This document shows, one piece after another, positions 7,757 through 16,723 of a DNA stretch of 33,246 bases (within the stretch, counting starts at the first letter, position 1; each line of letters opens with the position of its first letter). The stretch lies in the NCBI GenBank assembly GCA_035515475.1, contig DATJBF010000041.1, positions 1 through 33,246 of the forward strand, written 5' to 3'. Position numbers and translations under genes: made by a program. The stretch is from DATJBF01 sp035515475 (lineage in GTDB: Bacteria; Verrucomicrobiota; Verrucomicrobiia; Palsa-1439). Below the pieces are notes generated by a model that worked only from the letters and a program-made list of their open reading frames with translations, had not been told where the DNA came from and made no database searches.

Positions 7757-8520
7757 GGCGCGCGCTGGTGGTCACCGGTTTTTTTGTGCTGCTCCTGGGG
7801 ATCTGGGAAGCGCTGGTGCGGATGCGTCTCTGGTCGCCCGTGCTCGTACCGTCGCCCGTCAGCGTGGCCAGTTATATTGTTGGCGCTCTCCGCGACGGCA
7901 CGCTGGAGCAGGCGTCGACGGTCACCATCCGCCGGCTGCTGATGGGATATACGCTCGGATTGATGTTCGGCTTGCCGCTGGGCTTGTTGACGGCGCGGTT
8001 CAGATCGTGCGAGGACACACTCGGCGTGGTCGCGCTCGGGTTCCAGACTTTACCGAGCGTGTGTTGGGTGCCGCTGGCGCTGCTGTGGTTCGGACAGACG
8101 GAAGCGGCGATGTTGTTCGTGGTCATCATGGGGACCATCTGGTCGGTGATCATCGCGACGGACAACGGCGTGCGCACGGTGCCGCCCATCTACGCGCGGG
8201 CGGCGCAAACGATGGGCTCGTCACAATTGCACACGTGGATCAAGGTGATCGTACCCGCGTCGTTGCCGTTTATTGTCAGCGGCATGAAACAGGGCTGGGC
8301 TTTTGCGTGGCGCTCGCTGATGGCGGCGGAAATCTATGTGACCATCCTGACGGGATTCGGACTGGGCCACCTGCTGCATTACGGACGCGAACTCCAGGCG
8401 ATGGACCAGGTCATCGGCATCATGCTGGTCATCATCTTCATCGGACTGATGGCCGATAAGATTCTGTTCTCGCCGTGGGAACGGTTCCTCCATCGCCGCT
8501 GGGGCACGGCGAAGAGCTGA
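7753..8520 (+). CDS. ABC transporter permease (SsuC/TauC type)
   Basis: Inner-membrane channel subunit of 255 aa with about six hydrophobic helices. The cytoplasmic coupling loop YARAAQTMGSSQLHTWIKVI followed by VPASLPFIVSGMKQG is the EAA motif that contacts the ATPase. The end, AWRSLMAAEIYV, is also typical of sulfonate, taurine and nitrate permeases. ATG 7753 overlaps the ATPase stop (ATGA). It closes the operon; 119 bases follow before the convergent repeat-protein gene, with no clear terminator. Confidence 0.9.
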   Translation: MRRALVVTGFFVLLLGIWEALVRMRLWSPVLVPSPVSVASYIVGALRDGTLEQASTVTIRRLLMGYTLGLMFGLPLGLLTARFRSCEDTLGVVALGFQTLPSVCWVPLALLWFGQTEAAMLFVVIMGTIWSVIIATDNGVRTVPPIYARAAQTMGSSQLHTWIKVIVPASLPFIVSGMKQGWAFAWRSLMAAEIYVTILTGFGLGHLLHYGRELQAMDQVIGIMLVIIFIGLMADKILFSPWERFLHRRWGTAKS

Positions 8521-8639
8521 GGGTCGAAGACCGGATAGCAGAACCACGGACTTGCGCTTGCGTTGAGTGCATGCTCCCAAAATCTTTCGACGCAGGCAGG
8601 GACGCCTATGCCACCAGATGTTTGTGAGATGGCCTGTAA

Positions 8640-11180
8640 TTACGGCACGAGCCGGATGCGGTAATAGCGGGTAGCGTTGGCGGCGGCGCCGAGGTCGAGA
8701 TAGCTGGTGGTGGATTCGCCGACGCCGGAAGCCGAGTTGGTCGGGCTGAGATTCGTGAAGCTGTTGCCGTAATTGCCCCCCGGACTGGACTGCACGATGT
8801 AGCGTTTGCCGCCGACGCAGCTCCAGGTCACCCGCACGTCGTTGCCTTCTTGAGCGATCGACACAACGCGGAAGACCGATGAGCCGTTCAGCGGGTCCGT
8901 GCCCGCCAGCGCCTCGTCGGCATTGTTCATTCCGTCCCCATCGGAATCGGCGGCCGCGTCGAGGAACGTGCCGTTGTTGACGAAGCCCGCGTTGAAATGG
9001 ACGGCGCTGTTGGTGACGATCACACCGTTGTTGACGACCAGTCCGTTGAAATTGATGGTGCCGCCGGCCGGGGCCACAATGGTTCCGTAGTTGGTGACGG
9101 TGCCTCCCGTAAAGGTCAAGGCTCCGCCATTGGGGGCGATGAGACCAGAATTGATCACGCCGCCGGAGACGGTGCCGACTCCGGACAACGTGGCGATGGC
9201 CGAGATGGTCAAGGCCTTGTCGAAGGTGGAGGTGCCGCCCAGCAAATCCAGCATGGCGGCCGTCGAGCCGTTGCCCGCGGTGGCGGCCTGGCCATTGGCG
9301 TTGGTGATGGCTTTGGTGTTGAGCCAGCCGCCGCTGAAGATGAAGTGGCTAGCGGGATTGGGAAGCACGATCCCATTGACTGTCAGGGTGCCGCCGGCCA
9401 GGGTCAGCGTGCCGGGATTGCTGCTGTTGCCTACGGTGACATCGGCCGCGGTCACGATGCCGTTGGAAATCGTCATCTGGCCGATGCCCGAGTTGCCGAT
9501 GATGGTGTAATCGGCCACCGTGAATTGCCCGCCGTTGATCCAGACGGCGCCGGTCGAAAGCGGGCTGCCCAAGTTCCCGACGATCAAGCGCGAAGAAACA
9601 TTCGCGACACCACCGGCCATCGTCATTGTTCCCGTAGCGCTGTAGCCGATGAACAGATCTCCAAGATCAGCCTGGCCGCCCGACACATTGTAATCGCCGG
9701 CGGCGGTTACGCCGCACTCCAGCGTGCTGTTGTACCACTCCAGATCACCGCCGATCAGGTCAGTGCCCAAACTGTTGATGGACATCAGGCAATTCGTACC
9801 CGCGGGGCAACGGACCGTTCCACCATCAGCCAGAATCAAGTCGCCGTGGCCGCCCGCGCTGCTGCCGATCAGGATTGTGGAGGCTTGGACGGTGCCGTTG
9901 GAGACAGTCATCAAACCGACCCCGGTGCCGCTCGTGATGGTGCCGTCGTTGCCAATGCTGAGTGAACTGTTGGTTACGATGAGCGAGCCGCCCACCACGG
10001 CGACCGCGGCCGTGGAATTGGCCGTGGCCGCGACGATGAAATTCGAGTTGGCCTGCACGGTGCCATCGGCAATCGTGATGGTGCCGTTATCAACCTCATA
10101 CGTTTGTGTGTACTGGACAGCACCGCCGTTGGTGACAGTAAGATTGTCGGATTTGAACGTGCCATCCTCCAGCAACAGCGTGGCGCCGTTTACCGTCACC
10201 TGAGCGGTGTGGCTGGCGTTGGTCACGAAGAGGGCGCCGCCATTCGCAACGCTCATGCTGTCCCCAAGACCACCCGCACCGACCGCCATCAAGTTGTAGA
10301 CGGTCCACACCGAATTGGAGCCCGTGACAATCGCGCTGTGACCCGTGCCGACGGGGTAGCCAATCACCACGCTGGAGCTGGCAGCCACGGCGCTATTGCT
10401 GACAATAAATTGAGCGCCGCGGCTGGCTCCGCCAACGCTGAGAGTGCCGTAGTTTTCCCAATACGTGTACGGGTCGGTCACGATTACGATGTTGCTGTCG
10501 GCTGTGGCGCTATTGCCGATGAATACGTTTGTGGCGGTGATCTCGCTGCCGCCAGAGACTTCGATGGCGATGCCCGGAGCGCTGTTGCGAATATTGAAGT
10601 TTCCTTGGGCGAACCAGACGCTGCTCGCCGTCACCAGCACGCTGTTATTGGAGCCGGGGAGACCGCCAATTACGGCGTCGCCTGTGACCAGGTCGCTGGC
10701 ATTGCTGACAATGATCCGGTTATTCGAGCCGGCAGCGCCCACAGAAAGGGTCCGGTACGTTTCAACGCTTGAACTGTTGATTATGAGGAGGGTGGCATTG
10801 GTGCCGAGATTCAGTTCGCCGCGCAGCGACAGCCCGCCGTTGGTCACCGACAATGTGTTGATGCTGTTCAACGATGCCGAGATGGTAACGTTGCTGGCGA
10901 ACCGGTGAATGCCGGCGTCGCTGACCAGCGAGGCAAAATCAAAGGTGACGGTCTTCGTGGTGGCATTGGTGATGAAGGCGGTGTAATTGGTGGAGGGAGC
11001 CACGCCGCCGGACCAGTTGGTGGCGGTTTCCCATTTGCCGCTTCCGTCGATCCAGCTGGTGATCGTTTGGGCCGAGGCGGCGGCTGGGATTAGAAAAACC
11101 ACGACAGCGGTCCCTGCGCACAAGGCGGAACCGAAAATGACTCGCATAGGATTACGGTTGCGCTTCAACCTCACGGCCAC
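8640..11180 (-). CDS. Secreted beta-repeat protein, autotransporter-passenger-like, no barrel (paralogue 1)
   Basis: Large exported protein (846 aa) of unknown function. After a signal sequence (MRVIFGSALCAGTAVVVFLIPAAASAQT) comes SWIDGSGKWETATNWSGG, then a long run of Gly/Thr/Asn/Ser-rich repeats of the type 'VSNG-x-T-x-IG-S-x-G-x-L-x-L-x-GG', predicted to fold as a beta-helix like autotransporter passengers. Near the C-terminus lies an Asp-rich calcium-type repeat (DSDGDGMNNADEALAGTDP), then a small beta domain ending YYRIRLVP. No autotransporter barrel or sorting motif was seen. Start choice: GTG 11180 has GGAAGG upstream; ATG 11147 begins exactly at the signal sequence but lacks a ribosome site. 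It is closely similar to the next gene upstream, a tandem duplication. Confidence 0.75.
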   Translation of the reverse strand: MAVRLKRNRNPMRVIFGSALCAGTAVVVFLIPAAASAQTITSWIDGSGKWETATNWSGGVAPSTNYTAFITNATTKTVTFDFASLVSDAGIHRFASNVTISASLNSINTLSVTNGGLSLRGELNLGTNATLLIINSSSVETYRTLSVGAAGSNNRIIVSNASDLVTGDAVIGGLPGSNNSVLVTASSVWFAQGNFNIRNSAPGIAIEVSGGSEITATNVFIGNSATADSNIVIVTDPYTYWENYGTLSVGGASRGAQFIVSNSAVAASSSVVIGYPVGTGHSAIVTGSNSVWTVYNLMAVGAGGLGDSMSVANGGALFVTNASHTAQVTVNGATLLLEDGTFKSDNLTVTNGGAVQYTQTYEVDNGTITIADGTVQANSNFIVAATANSTAAVAVVGGSLIVTNSSLSIGNDGTITSGTGVGLMTVSNGTVQASTILIGSSAGGHGDLILADGGTVRCPAGTNCLMSINSLGTDLIGGDLEWYNSTLECGVTAAGDYNVSGGQADLGDLFIGYSATGTMTMAGGVANVSSRLIVGNLGSPLSTGAVWINGGQFTVADYTIIGNSGIGQMTISNGIVTAADVTVGNSSNPGTLTLAGGTLTVNGIVLPNPASHFIFSGGWLNTKAITNANGQAATAGNGSTAAMLDLLGGTSTFDKALTISAIATLSGVGTVSGGVINSGLIAPNGGALTFTGGTVTNYGTIVAPAGGTINFNGLVVNNGVIVTNSAVHFNAGFVNNGTFLDAAADSDGDGMNNADEALAGTDPLNGSSVFRVVSIAQEGNDVRVTWSCVGGKRYIVQSSPGGNYGNSFTNLSPTNSASGVGESTTSYLDLGAAANATRYYRIRLVP

Positions 11181-11293
11181 CTTCCCAAAAACGACGTCAC
11201 TTCATGAGGGGCAAGCGGATGCGACCCGCGCTTCATCAGCCGCCTGAGTGAACCACATATCGACCGCAAACGCCAGAAGAGATGCGGCAGCCG

Positions 11294-13708
11294 CTACGGC
11301 ACCACACGGATGCGGTAATACCGCGCGGGCCGGTTGGTGGCGCCGCTGGGATCGAGATAGTTCGTGGTAGTGACGGTTGCGCCATCGATGATCCATTGCG
11401 GACTGAGGTCGCCGAAGGTGCCGGAATTGTAGTTGCCGCCCGTGGCTCCCGGGCTGACCTGGACTACGTTAGTTGTCCCCCCTACCGTGATCCAAGTGAT
11501 CCGCACGTTGTCGCCCTCGCGCGCGATCGCCGTGATGCGATACGGCGATGAGGGTTCTCTCGGGTCGGTTCCCAGTTGGTACTCTCGCAGATTCGATAGT
11601 CCGTCACCGTCGTTGTCGGCACCGGCATCTGCGGCGTTCAGTGGATCGAGCCCGTGATTCAGTTCCCAACCGTTCGGCATGCCGTCATTGTCGGCATCGA
11701 GGTTCGGGTCGAGTACCAGCGCGGTGACATCGAGAATGCCGCCGCCCCAGACGAACCGGCCGCAGGTGTTGGTCATGACCAGCCGGTCGACCTTCAGGAA
11801 CCCGGAGCCCAGTGTCAGCGTGCCGTTACGGACGTCGAGCGTGGCGTTGTGGGCCGCATTGGTCACGAACAGGTTGCCGCCGGTGACGGCGATTGCCCCC
11901 GCGTGACCGGCGTTGCAGTCACCGACGGTCAGGTTGCCATAGATGTTCCAGGTCCCGCCCGCCACCGTCAGCGTGCCGGGATTGCTGCTGGTGGCCACGA
12001 ACACATCGGTCAGCGTTACCAGGCCGTTGGAGACGGTCATTTGGCCGACGCCGGAGTTGCCGATGACGGTGTAACTGTTGCCGACCGTCAGTTGGCCGCC
12101 CTTGACCCACACCGCGCCGGTGGCGAGGGGGCTGCCGGAGTCCCCCACGATCAAGCGCGAAAGGACGTTTACAACGCCGCCGGCCATCGTCATGGTGCCG
12201 ACATCGCGGTAGCCGATGTACAAATCTTCGATGGTGGACTGCCCACTCGAGATGTTGTAATCGCCGGGGCCGACGACGCCGCACTGCAGCGTGCCGTTGT
12301 ACCATTCCAAGTCACTGCCTTCATAAACCTCTGTCCCCAGGCTGTCGATCTCGATCAGGCAATTCGTGCCCGCGGGGCAACTGATGGTGCCGCCGTTGGC
12401 GAGAACCAAATCGCCTTTTCCTCCGGCGCTGCTGCCCACCAGGATCGTCGAGGCCAGCAGGGTGCCGTTGGACACGATGAGCAAGCCGGCGCCGGTCCCG
12501 TTGGTGCTGGTACCGCCGTTGCCGATGCCGAGCACGCCGTTGGTGACAACCAGCGAACCGCCCGTGATGTTCACCGTGCCGGTGGAATTGGCGGAACTGC
12601 CGATGAGAAGATTGGAGGACACCCGTGTCGTGCCACTGGCGACGGTTTGCGTCCCCTGATCCACCTGAGCCTGGCCGGTGATGGTGAACGTGCCGCCGTT
12701 GTTGACAAAGTGGCCGTCGGCATTGGTGATCAACAGGGTGTCGGTTACGAACGCTCCGTCATCGAGCGTTAGCGTGCCGCGATTGATCACTGTGGCGGCG
12801 GTGAGACCGGGATTGGTAACCAAGAGACTCCCACCGGCGACGACCACTTGGCCCGTCGCTCCGTGCTCATCGCCAATCTGCAGGGTGGACGACACCCGTA
12901 CGGCGCCGCCCCCGATGGTCAGCACCCCGGGAGTGAAATCAGCTACTTGAACGGTAGTGGCTTGGACGGCGCCGTTCGTTATCGTGAGAAAGCCCACAGC
13001 CGTGTTGGCAACCATCAGGATTGAATTGTAATTGGTAACGGAGAGCAATCCGCCGGCTACAAAAACCATGCCGGTACAGTAACCGCTACCTCCGATGGTC
13101 AGAAGGCTCAACACATTACTGCCACCATGAATATCCCACGTGGCGTTGTTGCCGTTGCCAAGCGTCGCAGCAGTCAGGAGCGTCGTGCCCCCGTTGACGG
13201 TGAATGTGCCGCTGCTGCCGTTGCCAATGAGCACGGGCTCGTTCGTGCAGACGATCAATCCGTCGTTCAGAGTGAGCGAGCCATTCAAACTGATGCCCAC
13301 TGTGGCCCCGATGGCGTCGACTTGAAACGCCGAGTTGGTGATGAAGAGCGCCCCGCGGGAGCTGACCGTGGCGTTGTTCAGCAGATGCAGCGGGGTGGCA
13401 ATGCCGACGTTACTCAGGATCAGTGTATTGGCCGAGCCGACCGGAGCGCCAAGGACAAGGTTGTTGATCGTCAACGCAGACGGCCAATTGGTGGTTATCG
13501 CATCGATGGTGATGGCGTTAGTGCCGGCGTTGTTGATCCGGTCGGAAACGTCGTTGGTCGAGGGCGCCAGGAACCGTGACCAGTTCGTGCTGACCTCCCA
13601 CTTGCTGGTGCCGTCGGTCCAACTGTTGGTTTGGGCCCGGACACCGACGTTCAAGCTCAAGACGATGAATCCGGCCAGGGCCATACACTTCACGCTCCTG
13701 GCGGACAC
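11294..13708 (-). CDS. Secreted beta-repeat protein, autotransporter-passenger-like, no barrel (paralogue 2)
   Basis: Tandem paralogue of the preceding entry, about 804 aa from this start. Shared stretches include SAGGKGDLVLANGGT, CPAGTNCL, SLGTE with DLEWYN, GTMTMAGGVVNV and SSNPGTLTVAGGT. It has the same design: signal sequence (ALAGFIVLSLNVGVRAQT), SWTDGTSKWEVSTNW, beta repeats, an Asp-rich repeat (DADNDGMPNGWELNHGLDP, then AGADNDGDG) and the tail YYRIRVVP. The start is uncertain. GTG 13708 gives a basic signal peptide; ATG 13684 has AGGAG ten bases upstream; ATG 13891 has GGGAG but would add an unlikely 60-residue charged leader. Function is unknown; a surface or secreted adhesin or structural protein is possible. 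Confidence 0.7.
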   Translation of the reverse strand: MSARSVKCMALAGFIVLSLNVGVRAQTNSWTDGTSKWEVSTNWSRFLAPSTNDVSDRINNAGTNAITIDAITTNWPSALTINNLVLGAPVGSANTLILSNVGIATPLHLLNNATVSSRGALFITNSAFQVDAIGATVGISLNGSLTLNDGLIVCTNEPVLIGNGSSGTFTVNGGTTLLTAATLGNGNNATWDIHGGSNVLSLLTIGGSGYCTGMVFVAGGLLSVTNYNSILMVANTAVGFLTITNGAVQATTVQVADFTPGVLTIGGGAVRVSSTLQIGDEHGATGQVVVAGGSLLVTNPGLTAATVINRGTLTLDDGAFVTDTLLITNADGHFVNNGGTFTITGQAQVDQGTQTVASGTTRVSSNLLIGSSANSTGTVNITGGSLVVTNGVLGIGNGGTSTNGTGAGLLIVSNGTLLASTILVGSSAGGKGDLVLANGGTISCPAGTNCLIEIDSLGTEVYEGSDLEWYNGTLQCGVVGPGDYNISSGQSTIEDLYIGYRDVGTMTMAGGVVNVLSRLIVGDSGSPLATGAVWVKGGQLTVGNSYTVIGNSGVGQMTVSNGLVTLTDVFVATSSNPGTLTVAGGTWNIYGNLTVGDCNAGHAGAIAVTGGNLFVTNAAHNATLDVRNGTLTLGSGFLKVDRLVMTNTCGRFVWGGGILDVTALVLDPNLDADNDGMPNGWELNHGLDPLNAADAGADNDGDGLSNLREYQLGTDPREPSSPYRITAIAREGDNVRITWITVGGTTNVVQVSPGATGGNYNSGTFGDLSPQWIIDGATVTTTNYLDPSGATNRPARYYRIRVVP

Positions 13709-13923
13709 GCGGGCAAGACAGTGAGATGCGGTGAGCGGACGGAGCGAACCGCATGTCGACGAGCATGGGAGGCGCTTCTTGATCTCCACCAGCCGCTTCT
13801 CGGCGCGACCCGGGACGAACGTCGCCACTCTCCGCCAGCCGACCCGGAGGCTAGCAATTCCCAGGTTTCCAAGCAAGCCAAAAACCTGCATCCGGCGGCT
13901 CCCGACCCGGGGTCAAGTTAGGC

Positions 13924-13951
13924 TTGCTTTTGATTAAAATGATTCTATCGT
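13924..13951 (+). promoter_or_regulatory. Putative promoter of the tpsA-chat-cyclase operon
   Basis: TTGCTT (13924-13929) and TATCGT (13946-13951) are 16 bases apart in an AT-rich patch within the 299-base gap between two divergent genes (13709-14007). Transcription would start near 13958, which rules out translation starts at 13924 and 13939 and supports ATG 13975 or 14008 for tpsA. Nothing else notable was seen in the gap. Confidence 0.35.
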
Positions 13952-14007
13952 ACGCCGTGGCAGGGCTGGGAGGCATGAAAGGACAAACTTTCAACTGCGG
14001 CTCGTCG

Positions 14008-16722
14008 ATGCGCATCTCCATCCTCGTCTTGTCTCAACTCGTTTGGTTGTCTCTCGGCCACGCGCAGGTCGTGATGGACACCTCCTTCGGGCGGAGCGGC
14101 GGGGCGATCCCGAAGGTCTCGGGCAACTACGACATCACCGCCTCGCTGGGCAAGACGGTCGAAAACAATCTGTTTCACAGCTTCAGCCAATTCGATCTGG
14201 CCGCCGGCGACGTCGCCACGTTCTCCGGGCCGGCGAACATCCAGAACATCCTCTCCCGAATCACCGGCCCCGATGCGTCGTCCATCGACGGAACCATCCG
14301 ATCAACCATTGACGGCGCGAACCTGTTCTTCCTCAATCCGCACGGGGTCATATTTGGACCGAACGCCCAAGTGGACGTGAAAGGTTCGTTTGTCGCCACC
14401 TCGGCCCATTACATTGGGCTCTCGGACGGTCACCGTTTCGACACGATCAATCCCTCCGTGAACGATCCCTTGCTGACCAGTGCCTCGCCCAGCGCCTTCG
14501 GCTTTGCGGGGCCCACCGTCGCGCCGATTTCCTTCAACGGCTGCACGTTGTCGGTACCGGATCAGAAATCGTTCGCGGTCGTCGGCGGCGACGTGCAGAT
14601 CGTGAACGGCCAACTGCAAGCGGCCGGGGGCCGCATCAACGTCATCAGCGTCGGCTCGGCGGGCACGGTGAACCTCGACGTCGATAATTTGAATGCGACG
14701 GTCGACACGTCGGGTTTTTCCAAGTTGGGGACCGTAAGTCTGGCTGATTCGACCCTGCTGGGCAACGACGGGTCGAGCGTCGGGGGCGGGAAAGCGGTCA
14801 TTCACGCCGAAGACCTGAGTATGGACAATTCGCTGATCGAAATGAGCGCACTGGGTGCCGAGAACGGTTTGGGAGTGGACATCCAGGTTCGCAACGGCAT
14901 GACCCTTGATAACACGAGCTACATTTTCTCCGATACCGGCCATTTCAGCGCCGGGAACGGAGGCGACATCAACATCCAGGCTCTCCAACTGGAGTTGCTC
15001 AACGGTTCAGCCATTACCTGTGACGTGCACGGTCCAGCGGGCACTCATGGCGGCAACATCAGCGTAACGGCGGACTCGATCATTCTCGACGGACAATCAA
15101 ATCCCAACCTCTTTGCCGGGATTGGCGCCCGGACCGCCAGCGGTGGCGACGCGGGCGCGGTAACGCTCAACACCGACACCCTCGCGATTCGGAATGGCAT
15201 GATTGTGTCGACGGTGAGCGCTGGGGCCGGCAACGCGGGCAACACAACGGTGTCGGCCTCGACCATCCAGATCGATGGACACGGGAAGACGACGGGAATC
15301 ATCGCCGACACCACCACGGGCGGGGGCAATGGCGGCGACGTCAACGTCGCGACCGGTTCCCTCGAGATATCGAACGGCGGACGGATCTCCTCAGCCACCA
15401 GCGGATCCGGCAACGGCGGTCGCGTGACCGTCACCGCCAGCGATTCCGTTTTGCTCGACGGAGAGGAAGGACTTCTGTTTACCGGTTTGGGAGTTCCCCC
15501 GCTCGCAGGCGCCACCGGGAACGGCGGAGACCTCGTCGTCAACACCTCCCTTCTCAAAATCATGAACGGCGCGCGGATTTTGGCCGGGACCCAGGGCGGG
15601 GGCAACGGCGGCAACATCAACGTCACCGCGACCGACGTCGTTCTCGATGGAGGCGATGCGACGTTCCTGACCGGCATCGAAGCGCAGACCCGGGGCGATC
15701 ACAACGCCGGTAACATCACCGTCAACACCCATTCACTCAGCATGATCAACGGTTCGCAGATCAATGCCGACACGAGCGGGACCGGCTCGGGCGGCGACAT
15801 CAACATCACGGCAGACACCATTGACATCAAGAGTGCTGCGGCGCTCTCGGCCACCAGTGATGGCCAGGGGCAAGGGGGCAAGATCACCGTTGCCGCCGAT
15901 TCCATGCGGTTGGACGGGATCCGGGCGGATGGTTCGGTAGGGTTCGCGGGGATTTTCGCGGGGAACTTTTTCGGCGTGGAAGGCAATGCCCGAGCGGGCG
16001 ACATCGACATTCAACCCGGCGATTCGGGAAAACTGTCGCTCCGGCTCCTCAATGGGGCCCAGATCTCCGCTTCGACCAAAGGCGCCAGCGACGGCGGCAG
16101 CATCGCGATTGACGCGACCGATGTGACGCTCAACAACCACGCGTCGATTCAGTGCTCGACCGTCGGCTCGGGCGAAGCCGGGAATATTACGCTGACGGTG
16201 CGAGATACGCTCCGCCTCAGGGGCGACAGCGACATTTCGGTTCCGTCCGCCTCGCGCGACGGCGGCAACATCACCCTCGCGGTCGGCAAGCTGGTTTATT
16301 TGCTGAACAGCTCGCTGACGGCGTCGGCGGGCGACAACGGCGGCAATATCACAATCGATCCGGTTTTCCTGGTCTTGAATCAAAGCTCGATTCACGCCGA
16401 CGCCATTAACAACAACGGCGGCCGGATCACGATATTGGCGGACTACTTCTTCCGTTCCGCCAGCCCCATTACTGCGGACTCGCAATTTGGCAACCCTGGG
16501 GAAGTTCTGATCCAAGCCACCGAACTCGACCTGAGCGGCGAGTTGGTGAGTCTGCCCGGTTCGTTGCTCGGCGCGGAGTCGCAATTGCGGCAATGGTGCG
16601 GCGCGCGATTGCCCGGCGGCGTCAGCAGCTTCCTCGTATTGGGTAAAGGAGGAGTGTCCATCGGACCGGATGGACCGCTGCCCAGTTTCGGGGCGGGACC
16701 CGGGAGCGGCAGCGCCAAATAA
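14008..16722 (+). CDS. Two-partner secretion exoprotein (filamentous haemagglutinin N-terminal domain, TpsA)
   Basis: Large secreted beta-helix protein of about 904 aa. A signal peptide (MRISILVLSQLVWLSLGHAQ) is followed by a TPS secretion domain at about residues 20-230, with VVMDTSFG, NNLFHSFSQFDLAAGD, the conserved IDGTIRS and GANLFFLNPHGVIFGPNA (usual form NPNGI-FGPNA) and VDVKGSFVATSA. The rest is a regular repeat with G-N-GG-[DN]-I-x-[IV] steps. The C-terminal QLRQWCGARLPGGVSSFLV followed by LGKGG resembles the conserved tail of cyanobacterial and verrucomicrobial TpsA proteins. ATG 14008 gives the cleanest signal peptide; ATG 13975 would add eleven residues. The matching TpsB pore gene is on the opposite strand at 21809-23467. 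Confidence 0.87.
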   Translation: MRISILVLSQLVWLSLGHAQVVMDTSFGRSGGAIPKVSGNYDITASLGKTVENNLFHSFSQFDLAAGDVATFSGPANIQNILSRITGPDASSIDGTIRSTIDGANLFFLNPHGVIFGPNAQVDVKGSFVATSAHYIGLSDGHRFDTINPSVNDPLLTSASPSAFGFAGPTVAPISFNGCTLSVPDQKSFAVVGGDVQIVNGQLQAAGGRINVISVGSAGTVNLDVDNLNATVDTSGFSKLGTVSLADSTLLGNDGSSVGGGKAVIHAEDLSMDNSLIEMSALGAENGLGVDIQVRNGMTLDNTSYIFSDTGHFSAGNGGDINIQALQLELLNGSAITCDVHGPAGTHGGNISVTADSIILDGQSNPNLFAGIGARTASGGDAGAVTLNTDTLAIRNGMIVSTVSAGAGNAGNTTVSASTIQIDGHGKTTGIIADTTTGGGNGGDVNVATGSLEISNGGRISSATSGSGNGGRVTVTASDSVLLDGEEGLLFTGLGVPPLAGATGNGGDLVVNTSLLKIMNGARILAGTQGGGNGGNINVTATDVVLDGGDATFLTGIEAQTRGDHNAGNITVNTHSLSMINGSQINADTSGTGSGGDINITADTIDIKSAAALSATSDGQGQGGKITVAADSMRLDGIRADGSVGFAGIFAGNFFGVEGNARAGDIDIQPGDSGKLSLRLLNGAQISASTKGASDGGSIAIDATDVTLNNHASIQCSTVGSGEAGNITLTVRDTLRLRGDSDISVPSASRDGGNITLAVGKLVYLLNSSLTASAGDNGGNITIDPVFLVLNQSSIHADAINNNGGRITILADYFFRSASPITADSQFGNPGEVLIQATELDLSGELVSLPGSLLGAESQLRQWCGARLPGGVSSFLVLGKGGVSIGPDGPLPSFGAGPGSGSAK

Positions 16723-16723
16723 G

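Noticed and set aside
3880..8520. A complete sulfonate utilisation operon
   Set aside because: Only uptake and regulation genes are present; no monooxygenase or taurine dioxygenase gene was found, so the substrate stays open.
8997..12772. Several plus-strand frames rich in Gly, Ala, Asp and Val
   Set aside because: They lie opposite the two repeat proteins and reflect their repetitive codons; the minus frames have signal peptides and a shared C-terminal domain.
8640..16722. Short repeats in the secreted-protein genes as a possible CRISPR array
   Set aside because: They are coding, degenerate repeats of variable period, with no constant direct repeat or spacers.
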